NCBI GenBank assembly: GCA_965224745.1
Contig: CBDCZY010000002.1
Coordinates: forward strand, 1,302,001 to 1,366,000
Reading direction: 5' to 3'
DNA from: CBDCZY01 sp965224745
GTDB taxonomy: Bacteria; Pseudomonadota; Gammaproteobacteria; Methylococcales; Methylomonadaceae
DNA: 64,000 nt
Shown: positions 9,241-23,116 of the stretch, piece by piece
Layout of the letters: each line of letters starts with the position of its first letter
How positions within the stretch are numbered: the stretch's first letter is position 1
Translations under genes and position numbers: made by a program
The notes under the pieces: model-generated
The model's input: the letters and a program-made list of their open reading frames with translations, nothing else
Databases searched by the model: none
Told to the model about the DNA's origin: nothing

Positions 9241-9549
9241 TTGATGCTACCATCTAATAAAAAGTGCGTTGATTCTACACGAATCAGGCGTGAAGTATTA
9301 CATCGATTTTTGATCGTTCGCCCTGAAGTTATTACTCTACAACTACTATGCCATGGAAATAGTCTACCTTAAAACAATAAATCTCGAAGCGCAGTGGGTT
9401 CATATTAAAAATGGATTGACAATTTATTTTTGAACAAAAATTAAAGGATACAACAATTCCTAACAAAAACTAAAACACATCCGAATGGTTCCACTTTTTG
9501 CTTGACGCCAACCCGAAGAAACTGATTTAATACGGCTCTTTGCTGTATT
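9241..9549. other. Non-coding spacer between hslV and tRNA-Phe
   Basis: About 309 bp without a supportable gene. The left part should contain the leftward hslV promoter. The right end holds a sigma-70-like promoter for tRNA-Phe (listed separately). The remainder is AT-rich and shows no repeat or clear hairpin. Confidence 0.6.
9502..9531 (+). promoter_or_regulatory. Putative sigma-70 promoter for tRNA-Phe
   Basis: TTGACG at 9502-9507 and TTTAAT at 9526-9531 are separated by 18 bp. The start would fall near 9538, about 12 bp before the mature tRNA 5' end, and the intervening bases include a GC-containing discriminator (ACGGCT). This is pattern-based only. Confidence 0.5.
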
Positions 9550-9625
<76 letters not shown>

Positions 9626-9825
9626 TTCTCTTACCACCCCTCCCCCCAAAAAACCCTCGAAAATTGTGGCTGATCATTTCGTAACATTCCAATAAGTATT
9701 CAACAACAGAAATAAACAACCCCCTGCTCATGCAGACTATTTCGCCTATCAAATTCCTAAAGAATACAAAACTATTTCAGTATGCCATATAGTACGGCTT
9801 TCCATCTTTTGCATTTATTTAAAGT

Positions 9826-12800
9826 ATGAAAGTGATACACGGCATTTGGACTCCTCATCCAAAAGACAGTTTTATCCAGAAAGGTCAGTTTTATATTTGG
9901 GTTGAAACTGATGAAGTTAATTCAAGAAAGATCAAAAACCAGCAACATCCTCAACAATTAACTGAACAAGCGTGCCTGAATTTTTTAAAAACTACGTTTG
10001 CCTATAGTTTAAATCCATATGACCCAGAAGCAGAGTTACAAAGTGTTTATTTGCCTACTGTAGATGAAAAACCCCTGCCTGATCCTGAACTTGCAATGAG
10101 TGAGGGTTATGATGAGGTTGTTTTACAAGAATGGAAAGTTTTTGCATGTCCTTTAATTACTCCCCTGAAAACGATAGCTGATATTTATTTTTTAAGTCAC
10201 TATCAACATGAAGATGTGCGTATCAGTCGTGACTTTTTGTTTTGGTACTACTTCAGTCAATCTCTCAAACAAGTTATTGAAAAAGATCAATATATCCCAG
10301 CCGTTTTAGCTGAAAAAACCAAAACTAAGACCAAGCTTTACCGGTGTTGGAAAATCGTGTCTCCTGTATACGAAACGCTAGTAGAACAATCGCTTAAATC
10401 GATGCCCTTAGCTTGTTCACAAGGTTATCAAGCTGAATCGTTATTACGGCATTTTGCTGAAGTAACGGTTAATCAGATTTTAGAGTCTAGTATCCGAGCA
10501 TTACCTCGAGTCTTTACTAAAAAACTACAATATGATTTTTTAGAAACCATACTCTTAGAACAGCAAACAGATAAACCTATCAGGACAGCTGATAAAGTTC
10601 CTGAAGAATTTCTGCAATGGCACCAATGGCAACAGAAGTTTTTACAGTCTCATCAACAAAGCGCATTGCAGTTAGGGTTTCAATTAAATGAAGCTGATGC
10701 CGAGCACATAGATAACTGGCAACTAAGCTTTTTATTATGCTCTCATAAAGACCCTTCATTTAAATTGGATTTAGCAGATTATTGGTTAGATAGTGACAGT
10801 TATCACTCGCTCATTATTCGTCAATTTGGTAAAAGCATTGAGCAGCAACTATTAGTTAATTTAGCCCATGCAGCAAGAATTTATCCCAAAGTTTGGCGAG
10901 GCATGGAAACAGCGGAACCAATAGGATTAATTCTTAGTTTGGATGAAGCCTTCGACTTTTTACAAGAAGCAGCCTGGGTTCTGGAAGATGCAGGTTATAG
11001 AGTCATCATTCCCGCACGTCTAACACCTAAAGGGCGGCAACGAGCAAAAATGCGGTTGCGTAATAATGATAAGAAAAAAGGCAGTACTGCCTCGGCTAAA
11101 TCGTATTTATCGTTTGATTCTTTAACGGAATATAGTTATGAATTCGCTATGGGTGATGAGACAGTTTCCCCTGAAGAATGGCAACTATTAGTTGATATGA
11201 AAACGCCATTAGTGCATTTTCGTGGTCAGTGGATGGAATTAGACCGTGAAAAAATGCAGGAGATGTTGCTCTATTGGCAGCAACAAAAAGATAATCCTGA
11301 TTCCTTATCAATCCAGGAGTTATTAAAGAAACTAGCGGAGGAGGGCGACAGTCTTGAAATAGGTGACAACGATAACTTATTAGAGATGTTAGCAAAGCTG
11401 AGTGATAGTAGTCAGTTCTCTTTGATAGATAACCCCAAACTATTAAAAGCTCAGTTACGCGATTATCAAAAACGTGGGGTATCGTGGTTATGTTATTTAG
11501 AAAGTCTGGGTCTAAATGGGTGTTTAGCCGATGACATGGGTTTGGGGAAAACCATGCAAGTGATTGCAACGTTAATTTTAGAAAAACAGGAAAGGCAAAC
11601 AGCGCCCACGTTATTAATCGCACCAACTTCGGTGATTGGTAATTGGGAAAAAGAAATACAGAAATTTTCCCCCCATTTAAAAACGCTCATTCATCATGGT
11701 AGTCAGCGAGAAAAAAAGGATGCAGAATTTGTAAAATTGTGTTCAGAACAGGATATGTTAATTACCTCCTATACTTTGGCGCGCAAAGATAATGCATTAC
11801 TGAATAGGGTTGATTGGCATCGTGTCGTATTAGATGAAGCACAAAATATTAAAAACCCCAAAGCGGCTCAAACCAAAGCCATTTTAAAATTAAATGCGAA
11901 CCATCGTTTAGCATTGACAGGCACACCTGTCGAAAATCGCTTGATGGATTTATGGTCAATTTTTAACTTTTTAAATCCGAATTATTTAGGTAAACAAACC
12001 CAATTTCGTAAAACATACGAGCTGCCAATACAACGTGATAACGACCCGATAAAATCGACGGTTTTAAAACAACTGATTCAGCCGTTTATATTACGACGAC
12101 TAAAAACCGATAAAAATATTATTAAAGATTTACCTGATAAAATCGAAAGTAAACAATATTGCAATCTCAGTAAAGAGCAAGCCTCTTTATATCAAGCCGT
12201 AGTTAAAGATGTAGAGGAGCAATTAGAAGAAAAAGAAGGTATAGAACGCCAGGGTTTGATGTTATCAACCTTGATGAAGCTCAAACAAATCTGTAATCAT
12301 CCAATGCAGTTTTTACAAGATGGCAGTGCTTTTACCAGCGAACGTTCACATAAACTGGAACGTATAACAGGTATGTTAGGAGAGGCTATTGAAGATGGAG
12401 ACAGTGTATTAATTTTTACTCAATTTACAGAAATTGGGGAACAGTTAGTTAAGTATTTAAATACAGAAAAACATGTCCCGACTCATTATATTCATGGTAG
12501 TGTTAGTCGTAAAAAACGGGAACAAATGATAGAGGATTTCCAAGATCCAGAAAGCCCGCCGTCAATTTTTGTTTTGTCACTCAAGGCGGGAGGAGTAGGG
12601 ATTACCTTAACTCGTGCTAACCATGTATTTCATTTTGACCGCTGGTGGAATCCAGCGGTTGAAAACCAGGCGACAGACCGTGCTTTCCGTATCGGGCAGA
12701 AGAAGAATGTATTTGTGCATAAATTTATTACCCTGGGTACTTTAGAAGAGCGTATCGACCAAATGATTGAGGATAAACAAAAAATGGCTGATAGTATTGT

Positions 12801-12891
12801 TGGTAATGATGAAAGCTGGTTGACTAAATTGGATAATCAGGCTTTTAAAGCGTTAATTGCTTTAAACAAAAATAGCATCATGGAAGCTTAA
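9826..12891 (+). CDS. SNF2-family DEAD/DEAH-box helicase
   Basis: 1021 residues. The C-terminal half is a complete Swi2/Snf2 ATPase: Walker A DDMGLGKT near residues 569-576, DEAQ box (LDEAQNIKNP near 669), LTGTPVENRLMDLW, and a second RecA lobe with FVLSLKAGGVGITLTRAN and the closing DRAFRIGQ motif. The N-terminal 450 residues form the bacterial SNF2-associated region and probably confer partner or substrate specificity. These enzymes translocate on DNA to remodel protein-DNA complexes and are found in DNA repair and defence settings. The next gene, one base after its stop, encodes a SWIM zinc-finger protein, a common partner. The pair sits between tRNA-Phe and the rrn operon. Confidence 0.93.
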   Translation: MKVIHGIWTPHPKDSFIQKGQFYIWVETDEVNSRKIKNQQHPQQLTEQACLNFLKTTFAYSLNPYDPEAELQSVYLPTVDEKPLPDPELAMSEGYDEVVLQEWKVFACPLITPLKTIADIYFLSHYQHEDVRISRDFLFWYYFSQSLKQVIEKDQYIPAVLAEKTKTKTKLYRCWKIVSPVYETLVEQSLKSMPLACSQGYQAESLLRHFAEVTVNQILESSIRALPRVFTKKLQYDFLETILLEQQTDKPIRTADKVPEEFLQWHQWQQKFLQSHQQSALQLGFQLNEADAEHIDNWQLSFLLCSHKDPSFKLDLADYWLDSDSYHSLIIRQFGKSIEQQLLVNLAHAARIYPKVWRGMETAEPIGLILSLDEAFDFLQEAAWVLEDAGYRVIIPARLTPKGRQRAKMRLRNNDKKKGSTASAKSYLSFDSLTEYSYEFAMGDETVSPEEWQLLVDMKTPLVHFRGQWMELDREKMQEMLLYWQQQKDNPDSLSIQELLKKLAEEGDSLEIGDNDNLLEMLAKLSDSSQFSLIDNPKLLKAQLRDYQKRGVSWLCYLESLGLNGCLADDMGLGKTMQVIATLILEKQERQTAPTLLIAPTSVIGNWEKEIQKFSPHLKTLIHHGSQREKKDAEFVKLCSEQDMLITSYTLARKDNALLNRVDWHRVVLDEAQNIKNPKAAQTKAILKLNANHRLALTGTPVENRLMDLWSIFNFLNPNYLGKQTQFRKTYELPIQRDNDPIKSTVLKQLIQPFILRRLKTDKNIIKDLPDKIESKQYCNLSKEQASLYQAVVKDVEEQLEEKEGIERQGLMLSTLMKLKQICNHPMQFLQDGSAFTSERSHKLERITGMLGEAIEDGDSVLIFTQFTEIGEQLVKYLNTEKHVPTHYIHGSVSRKKREQMIEDFQDPESPPSIFVLSLKAGGVGITLTRANHVFHFDRWWNPAVENQATDRAFRIGQKKNVFVHKFITLGTLEERIDQMIEDKQKMADSIVGNDESWLTKLDNQAFKALIALNKNSIMEA

Positions 12892-12892
12892 C

Positions 12893-13726
12893 ATGAGTAC
12901 ACTGAGTAAAACCTGGTGGGGTGAACGTTTACTTGATGCCTTAGAAGACTTTACTGATAGTGGACGATTAGCGCGTGGACGTTCTTATGCGAGTGACCAT
13001 CGAGTTAAGCAGTGGGTTATAAAGAAAGGTGTGGTACAAGCAAAAATCCGGGGTAACAAAAACCCCTATTTTGGTGTTTATACTGAACCAACCTATAAAA
13101 CCGAAGTGCAAATGGTTCATCTCTCTGAGGCGCAATGGAAAAAAATCATTGCTCGTTTAACAGGTCGTGCTAGTTTTAGTGCTAAACTTTTAGTCAATGA
13201 AATTCCAGAAAATATAGAAGAGGTATTTGCTGAATATAAAACACATTTACTACCTAATAATTATAGCGATTTTAAAGTTTCGTGTGATTGCCCCGATTAT
13301 GTCGTCCCCTGCAAACATATTGCAGGTGTTTGTTATCGACTTGCTAGTGATTTAGATTACAATCCCTTGTTGTTATTTGAAATGCGGGGGCTTTCACCCG
13401 AAAGATTACATCAGGAATTAATTAAATCACCGTTAGGTAAAATTCTAGCCAATGCACAAGCTTCAGAGACAAGCAAATTAGCTCCAGTAGAAAGTTTTTA
13501 TACTCAACCTGGTGTTATAAAGATACCTAAGAAAGTTTCGTTAAAACAATTTTGGCATGGTGAATCTCCCTTACCTAAAGAATTACCACCTCATCAAGAA
13601 GCAAGAATTTCAGCAGTATTGGTTAAAAAAGGAGGAGACTATCCTGCTTTTTGGCATAAGCAAAGTTCATTTATTGAGGTGATCGAAGATTTTTATATAA
13701 GGATGCGTAAAAAAAATCAGCTTTAA
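12893..13726 (+). CDS. SWIM zinc-finger protein, partner of SNF2 helicase
   Basis: 277 residues with a SWIM motif CDCPDYVVPCKH (CxCx(n)CxH, about residues 131-142), a zinc-binding fold that mediates DNA or protein contacts. The N-terminus (KTWWGERLLDALEDFTDSGRLARGRSYA) is characteristic of bacterial SWIM proteins encoded beside SNF2 helicases. It starts two bases after the helicase stop codon, so the two are co-transcribed and probably co-translated. The exact cellular role is unknown. A perfect AT-rich inverted repeat follows directly after the stop. Confidence 0.88.
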   Translation: MSTLSKTWWGERLLDALEDFTDSGRLARGRSYASDHRVKQWVIKKGVVQAKIRGNKNPYFGVYTEPTYKTEVQMVHLSEAQWKKIIARLTGRASFSAKLLVNEIPENIEEVFAEYKTHLLPNNYSDFKVSCDCPDYVVPCKHIAGVCYRLASDLDYNPLLLFEMRGLSPERLHQELIKSPLGKILANAQASETSKLAPVESFYTQPGVIKIPKKVSLKQFWHGESPLPKELPPHQEARISAVLVKKGGDYPAFWHKQSSFIEVIEDFYIRMRKKNQL

Positions 13727-13749
13727 CTGTTAAAAAGACTTTTTAACAG
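13727..13749 (+). terminator. AT-rich palindrome after the SWIM gene
   Basis: Immediately after the stop codon, CTGTTAAAAAG and CTTTTTAACAG flank a single A, giving an 11-bp inverted repeat. It can fold only with the central bases unpaired and has an internal T run, so it could act as a weak bidirectional terminator. Confidence 0.4.
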
Positions 13750-13761
13750 AAATACCAAGCC

Positions 13762-13798
13762 AAAAAAAAGCCCTAAGAGTCTCCTCAAAGGGCTTTGG
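13762..13798 (-). terminator. rrn operon terminator
   Basis: On the minus strand, AAAGCCCT and AGGGCTTT form an 8-bp stem around a 14-nt loop, followed directly by a run of T (A62-A69 on the plus strand). It lies just downstream of the 5S gene, as expected for the end of the rrn transcript. Confidence 0.8.
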
Positions 13799-13806
13799 TA
13801 TTAAAA

Positions 13807-13924
13807 GCCTGGCAGTTCCCTACTTTCACATGGAAAATCTCCACACTATCATCGGCGCTAAGCGGTTTCACTTCCGAGTTCGGGATGGAATCGGGTGGGA
13901 CACGCTCGCTATGGCCACCAAGCA
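13807..13924 (-). rRNA. rrf: 5S ribosomal RNA
   Basis: About 118 nt. On the minus strand it begins TGCTTGGTGGCCATAGCGAG and ends with ...GGGAACTGCCAGGC; the terminal sequences pair and the internal segment ATCCCGAACTCGGAAGTGAA is the conserved 5S core. Ends are placed by analogy to E. coli and may be off by a few bases. Confidence 0.93.
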
Positions 13925-13988
13925 AATCGGTCTAGCCTCATCGGCTCTTCTTAGAAATCTGTACACTCAAAGTCTTTCCAAACCCCTT

Positions 13989-16900
<2,912 letters not shown>

Positions 16901-17018
16901 AAATCAGTCTAGGATCATAAAGTCGCTGACTTTGCTTTAAGAACTCGTTCAGCAGCCCTCATGAATACTTCTCATGACAACCACTGCTCTCGTTTTTACA
17001 GTGTACAGATTTCTATAT

Positions 17019-17029
17019 TGTTAAAGAGC
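17019..17029 (-). promoter_or_regulatory. boxA antitermination element in the 16S-23S spacer
   Basis: On the minus strand this reads GCTCTTTAACA, identical to the core boxA consensus recognised by NusB/NusE. It lies between tRNA-Ala and 23S and would keep transcription going through 23S. Confidence 0.75.
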
Positions 17030-17125
17030 TATCAATACGTTACTTCGTACCAATTCTATAATGTCTCTCACACTAAAACCCACTACCTTTCGATAGCTCG
17101 TCTCAACAAAAAAACAGTATAGAAT

Positions 17126-17201
17126 TGGTGGAGCCAGGGAGGATCGAACTCCCGACCTCCTGCGTGCAAGGCAGGCGCTCTCCCAGCTGAGCTATGGCCC
17201 C
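17126..17201 (-). tRNA. tRNA-Ala (TGC)
   Basis: A 76-nt cloverleaf in the 16S-23S spacer. The acceptor is GGGGCCA/TGGCTCC, with TAGCTCAGCTGGGAGAGC as the D arm and anticodon stem-loop CTGCCTTGCACGCAG with anticodon TGC. CCA is encoded. Confidence 0.97.
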
Positions 17202-17204
17202 TCA

Positions 17205-17281
<77 letters not shown>

Positions 17282-17349
17282 AGGCTCTCTCTATCGCCAC
17301 GATCAAATAATTTGTTGTGAGCACTCATGCTCAGCGTCAGTCTTCTTTG

Positions 17350-18889
<1,540 letters not shown>

Positions 18890-19047
18890 ATATCATTTGT
18901 AACCTTAAACTTTCGCTCAAGATTACTCTTTCTCGTCTCAACTCAATTAAACGTAAATACTTAAATCTACTGTTACTTGGTTGATTGTCTTAGTACTAAA
19001 ACTAACCCTCTCAACACAAGTACCCACACAAATTATTTGACCACTTT

Positions 19048-19058
19048 GTTAAAGAACT
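19048..19058 (-). promoter_or_regulatory. boxA-like element in the rrn leader
   Basis: On the minus strand this reads GTTCTTTAACA, one mismatch from boxA (GCTCTTTAACA). It lies between the rrn promoter and 16S, the standard position for the leader antitermination signal. Confidence 0.65.
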
Positions 19059-19087
19059 TTAGGAACCCAGCCCTAATCAGACAGACC

Positions 19088-19115
19088 ATTATAAAGTACT
19101 TAATCCGCTTGTCAA
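19088..19115 (-). promoter_or_regulatory. rrn operon sigma-70 promoter
   Basis: On the minus strand, a perfect TTGACA (19110-19115) and a perfect TATAAT (19088-19093) are 16 bp apart. The region upstream is AT-rich (AATAAT stretch), like an UP element. Transcription would start about 190 bp before 16S. Confidence 0.8.
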
Positions 19116-19486
19116 TTATTTTACGGTACTGATTTTTGTTTATTTGAGTATTAAATTTACAGTCTTTAGTTTGCGGCAACTTAAGGCTCCTCTCTATGTG
19201 GCTGAAATGCTTTTAAAGACAACCTCTTCTTCCATGGTTCTATTCATTGCTTAAACTTACATTTCAGAATTTTGCTTGATACTTTTCTACGAATGAAAAA
19301 TGCTCGTGGATGACAGTATTAATATCCATTGCAGTAACTAAATCACGTATAGCTTGTTTGTTCGCTATTTCACTTGGCGAAAAACGTCGCACTCATACTT
19401 GATAAATCGCTCCATGTTAGCACCAGGAACTAACGGCTGAATCGCGAATTACAAAAACCATCAACGGTGACTTAAACTTTTACGCT
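19116..19486. other. Spacer between rrn promoter and batA; possible gene remnant
   Basis: About 370 bp with no convincing gene. On the minus strand, 19264-19392 can be read as a 42-residue frame from a GTG (VRRFSPSEIANKQAIRDL...). A frame in a different phase just before it would carry MERFIKYECDV. This looks more like a decayed coding region than a real small gene. It could not be assigned to a family. Confidence 0.3.
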
Positions 19487-20470
19487 TCACCTTCCAGTAA
19501 CTCGTAAACCTCCAATAAAAAAACCCAATATTAACGCGACGCCTAACGGCCAAATATACAACTCTGATTGCGGCCTAAAAAACTGCTTGTCCTTCTCCGT
19601 TGGCTCAAGATCATTTAGAATTCGATAAATTTCCTCTAATTCCTGTGTACTTTTCGCTCGAAAATATTGACCCCCAGTCGTTTGGGCAACCTTGGTCAAG
19701 GTGTCTTCATCAAGGTCAGAGAGCGATACTCTACAACCTGCTTCATGCATACGTCGAAGCGTTGCTTCATTCGCCCCCATACCCAAAGTATAAATTTTTA
19801 ATCCCGCTTGTTTGGCCAGTTCTGCTGCTTTAAGCGGGGATACCTCTCCTGCCGTATTGGCGCCATCTGTTAATACGATTAAAACCTTAGTTTGAGTCTG
19901 TTGTTTTCTTAATCGTTTTAGTGCCAACCCAATGGCATCACCGATGGCAGTTTTATCACCAGCTAAACCAATAAATGCCTCATTAAGCAGGACCCGCACA
20001 GTTTTGCGGTCGAATGTCAGAGGTACTTGTAAATATGCATTACTACCAAAAAGGATAAGCCCTATTCGATCTCCAACACGATTTTCTATAAAACGATCAG
20101 CAACTTGCTTAGTAACCTTGAGCCTGGAAACACAACGGTCATTCTGAACAAAATCCTCGATATTCATGCTTCCCGACAAATCAACAGCCAACATCAGATC
20201 TCGTCCTGATACCGTTTGCTCAATTGGTTCACCTAACCATTGGGGTCTTGCTCCGGCAAGAACAAGCAGGCACCATGCTAAAATAGGTAGTAACATTGTC
20301 CAACGACCGCTACTTAGGTCTGCATTGCTTCCCTCTATCACATCAAAATCATCAATAAAAGGCACGATTAATGCCGCATCGTTTTGCGGCTCAGCCGCTT
20401 TCAATACTTTTCGCATTAACCAAGGCAAAATGATTGCTCCCAATACCCAGGGCCATTCAAACTGAATCAA
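19487..20470 (-). CDS. BatA-like VWA membrane protein
   Basis: 327 residues. Two hydrophobic segments occupy the N-terminus (about residues 5-20 and 58-75), a VWA domain follows with intact MIDAS motif AVDLSGSMNIED near residue 92, and a final transmembrane helix is near residue 305. This is the layout of BatA (aerotolerance operon). It overlaps DUF4381 by 4 bp, downstream of MoxR and DUF58 genes. BatB, BatD and TPR genes usually follow; here the gene ends and the rrn promoter region begins, so the operon is short or truncated. A role in cell-envelope stress or MoxR-assisted protein assembly is inferred. Confidence 0.85.
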   Translation of the reverse strand: MIQFEWPWVLGAIILPWLMRKVLKAAEPQNDAALIVPFIDDFDVIEGSNADLSSGRWTMLLPILAWCLLVLAGARPQWLGEPIEQTVSGRDLMLAVDLSGSMNIEDFVQNDRCVSRLKVTKQVADRFIENRVGDRIGLILFGSNAYLQVPLTFDRKTVRVLLNEAFIGLAGDKTAIGDAIGLALKRLRKQQTQTKVLIVLTDGANTAGEVSPLKAAELAKQAGLKIYTLGMGANEATLRRMHEAGCRVSLSDLDEDTLTKVAQTTGGQYFRAKSTQELEEIYRILNDLEPTEKDKQFFRPQSELYIWPLGVALILGFFIGGLRVTGR

Positions 20471-20937
20471 TACTTCTCCACAATTATCTTATTCAACCAG
20501 GCTTGGGCAAGTTCGACTATTGGCTCTAAATGCCCTTCTTGAATTTTTCGATAGGGCGCTTCAGCCAAAAACTTACCTGGTCCATCGCTAAAACGACTTC
20601 CGCCCAGCACGTGGTCGAGGAAGGCCAACCATTTACTACCGGTCAAACTAGCCACATCAGCTCTCGGAAAAGCTGATAATGCCACTCTTCTAAGAAGCAT
20701 GGAAATCTCAATAATTTTTTGATGATCGCCTAACGAGGTGTCCTCGCTAATCTGCAATAGCTGCTGCTTCGCAATTTTGTTTAGTGCATAACGCCGCCGC
20801 CGTCTAACAAACCATAGTATGGCGCCAATGAATACCACAATTAACCCCAACAGCACCCACCAGCCAATTGCGGGAGGCCACCAGCTCACGGCGTGAGGTA
20901 GATGTATATCTTTTATTGGGATTTGACCGTTTGGCAT
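20467..20937 (-). CDS. DUF4381 single-pass membrane protein
   Basis: 156 residues with one transmembrane helix (about residues 25-45) followed by a basic RRRRRYALNK segment and a helical cytoplasmic domain. The N-terminus has the family feature 'I.LP..VSWWPPAIGWW'. DUF4381 proteins are found between DUF58 and BatA genes in MoxR operons and nowhere else in quantity. It starts 7 bp after the DUF58 gene and overlaps batA by 4 bp. The molecular role is unknown. Confidence 0.85.
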   Translation of the reverse strand: MPNGQIPIKDIHLPHAVSWWPPAIGWWVLLGLIVVFIGAILWFVRRRRRYALNKIAKQQLLQISEDTSLGDHQKIIEISMLLRRVALSAFPRADVASLTGSKWLAFLDHVLGGSRFSDGPGKFLAEAPYRKIQEGHLEPIVELAQAWLNKIIVEKY

Positions 20938-20944
20938 TCTAACG

Positions 20945-21856
20945 TTAGCGTGTTAGTAATTTAACAGGGTCATCGTTAGTCGCGCATTGCAACAAAGTCA
21001 TACCGACACCTCTTGCAAATTTTTGCAAGTCTTGTACGTGTTGTTTGGATTGCCGATGAAATTGTTCCTTTTTAAGTTCATTAGCAGCATCAAAAACTAC
21101 GTCCTTATGGTTATTGGTCAAACGATAACGACCCTTGGAAGGAAGTTGATATTCCAACGGGTCATAGATATGTATCATGACCACTTCACAATGCTTTGAA
21201 AGGGTACGCAATTGCTTTTCGATCACATTATCGAACTGTCTGAAATCACTTATCAAATAAACCAAACTCCCTGGCCGAGCATGTCTACGTAATCGATCGA
21301 TAACCTGGTTAAATGCCATAGTATTTGAGTTTTCCTCTGATGGCTTTTCAACAAGATAATGCAAAAATTGCATGACTGCACGTTGACTATGCAAAGGTTT
21401 TATTTCTCGGCAGTGACCCCGAGAAAAAACTTGTCCTCCCACTTTATCACCATGATAACTGGCTGCCCATGCTAAAAGGCCGGCTAACTTAGCTGCCTGC
21501 ACAGACTTAAAAACTCCTCTGGTCGCAAACCACATGGCAGGACGGTAGTCGACCGAAATAAATACGGGTCGCTCTCTTTCCTCACGATAAAGCTTGGTAT
21601 GCGCTTTGCCCGTTCGTGCAGTAACGCGCCAGTCAATCGTTCTGATATCATCTCCTGGCTGATAAAGCCTGGCTTCGTCAAACTCCATGCCTCGTCCTTT
21701 AAGCCTAGAAAGATAAGTGCCAGCCTGTTGTGCCCGAATATCTCTAGGCCTAAGTTTAATGAAAGCAGCATACTGATTAAACCGAATCAATGTTTTTAAG
21801 GTAATCGATACCAAATCAGCTGATTCGCTCTCTGTTTGTTGTGCTACCGAGGCCAT
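20945..21856 (-). CDS. DUF58 domain protein of MoxR operon
   Basis: 303 residues. The DUF58 signature is clear around residues 50-100: LKGRGMEFDEARLYQPGDD, then RTIDWRVTARTGKAHTKLY and REERERPVFISVD. The C-terminal part adopts a VWA-like Rossmann pattern (VYLISDFRQFD). It lacks the N-terminal membrane helices found in longer DUF58 proteins. It abuts moxR with no spacer and lies 7 bp before DUF4381. It probably works as a client adaptor or effector of the MoxR ATPase; this is inference from gene order. Confidence 0.9.
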   Translation of the reverse strand: MASVAQQTESESADLVSITLKTLIRFNQYAAFIKLRPRDIRAQQAGTYLSRLKGRGMEFDEARLYQPGDDIRTIDWRVTARTGKAHTKLYREERERPVFISVDYRPAMWFATRGVFKSVQAAKLAGLLAWAASYHGDKVGGQVFSRGHCREIKPLHSQRAVMQFLHYLVEKPSEENSNTMAFNQVIDRLRRHARPGSLVYLISDFRQFDNVIEKQLRTLSKHCEVVMIHIYDPLEYQLPSKGRYRLTNNHKDVVFDAANELKKEQFHRQSKQHVQDLQKFARGVGMTLLQCATNDDPVKLLTR

Positions 21857-22849
21857 CTATGGAACAGCAATACGAGCGATGAGTTGCTGAATGACCTGAT
21901 CAGCGGTGACATTGTCTGCTTCTGCTTCATAAGACAATATGATCCGATGGCGAAGCACATCATAGGCAATTTCCTGGATATCATCCGGCGACACGTAGTC
22001 CCGACCACCCAACCATGCTTTGGCTCGAGCACATCGATCTAGTGCGATACTCGCCCTTGGGCTAGCACCATATTGCAGCCATTGCTCCAAGTCTTCACCA
22101 TAGGGCTTCGGCGTTCGTGTCGCCAAAACAATCTGTAATAAATAATCTTCAAGGTTTTCCGCCAAATAAATGTCCAGAATTTCCTGGCGTGCTTGAATTA
22201 TTATCTCTTGACTTATAGCTTCAAAAGCTGATTTTGCCTCGTTTTTTTGTTGTTTAGCTTCCGAGCGGGCCAGTGATAAAATTAACTTTTCATTCTTTGA
22301 GTTGGGATAGTCGATTTTAATATGCAGTAAAAAACGATCTAATTGTGCTTCCGGCAAGGGATATGTTCCTTCTTGCTCGATCGGGTTTTGGGTTGCCATC
22401 ACCATAAATAACGCCGGCAAAGGATACGTTGCACCACCAACGGTAATCTGCCTTTCAGCCATTGCCTCCAGCAGGGCTGATTGAACTTTAGCGGGTGACC
22501 GATTAATCTCATCCGCTAAGATTAGATTATGGAATAGTGGTCCACGTTGAAATTTAAAACTGCCCTCTTCAGGTCGATAAATTTCAGTTCCAGTCAAATC
22601 AGCGGGCAATAAATCGGGCGTAAACTGAACTCTATGAAAATCAGCTTTGACGCCTTTGCTTAAGACGTTAATGGCTCGAGTTTTTGCCAAACCCGGCGCG
22701 CCTTCAACTAAAATATGGCCATCCGCTAGCAATGCAATGAGCATTCTTTCGACCAACGCCTCCTGACCAATTATCAAAGAACTGATAAAGCTTTTTAATT
22801 CCTGAATTTTTTGCTGTGCTGCTGTTTTCTGAGTTTCTAGTTCAGACAT
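21857..22849 (-). CDS. MoxR-family AAA+ ATPase
   Basis: 330 residues with Walker A EGAPGLAKTRA (about residues 55-65), Walker B LILADEINRSPAKVQSALLEAM, sensor 1 ATQNPIEQEGTYPLPEAQLDRF, and the MoxR C-terminal lid domain. MoxR ATPases act as chaperones for assembly or activation of VWA-containing complexes, which fits the DUF58-DUF4381-BatA genes that follow with almost no gaps. It is the first gene of this leftward operon. Confidence 0.95.
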   Translation of the reverse strand: MSELETQKTAAQQKIQELKSFISSLIIGQEALVERMLIALLADGHILVEGAPGLAKTRAINVLSKGVKADFHRVQFTPDLLPADLTGTEIYRPEEGSFKFQRGPLFHNLILADEINRSPAKVQSALLEAMAERQITVGGATYPLPALFMVMATQNPIEQEGTYPLPEAQLDRFLLHIKIDYPNSKNEKLILSLARSEAKQQKNEAKSAFEAISQEIIIQARQEILDIYLAENLEDYLLQIVLATRTPKPYGEDLEQWLQYGASPRASIALDRCARAKAWLGGRDYVSPDDIQEIAYDVLRHRIILSYEAEADNVTADQVIQQLIARIAVP

Positions 22850-23116
22850 TGAGGTATACCCTTACCTTAAAATAATAAATGGTTACTTGATGAAAATTAC
22901 AAAAGGTTTGTATTTTACAAGGCTTATTGAAAAGTTTATAGGACGAAATACCAAAACATTAAGCAACCTATGAATATTCTGTAGATTAAATAAGTTTTTG
23001 AAGACTTTTTCAAACAACCAATGTCTAACCCAAATTGTTCTTTTATTGATTGCTATTCTATTGAATAAGCTTTTTTCAACTGTATCGCTTTTCTTAGTTC
23101 GTATGATCATTTTGAC
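22850..23116. other. Divergent intergenic region moxR / marC
   Basis: 267 bp between two divergent genes. It is AT-rich and should contain the promoters for both. No strong promoter, hairpin or repeat stands out, and the short open frames within it look accidental. Confidence 0.4.

Noticed and set aside
22883..23110. 75-codon minus-strand frame upstream of marC
   Set aside because: Basic, low-complexity translation with no family features, in a divergent promoter region; likely accidental.
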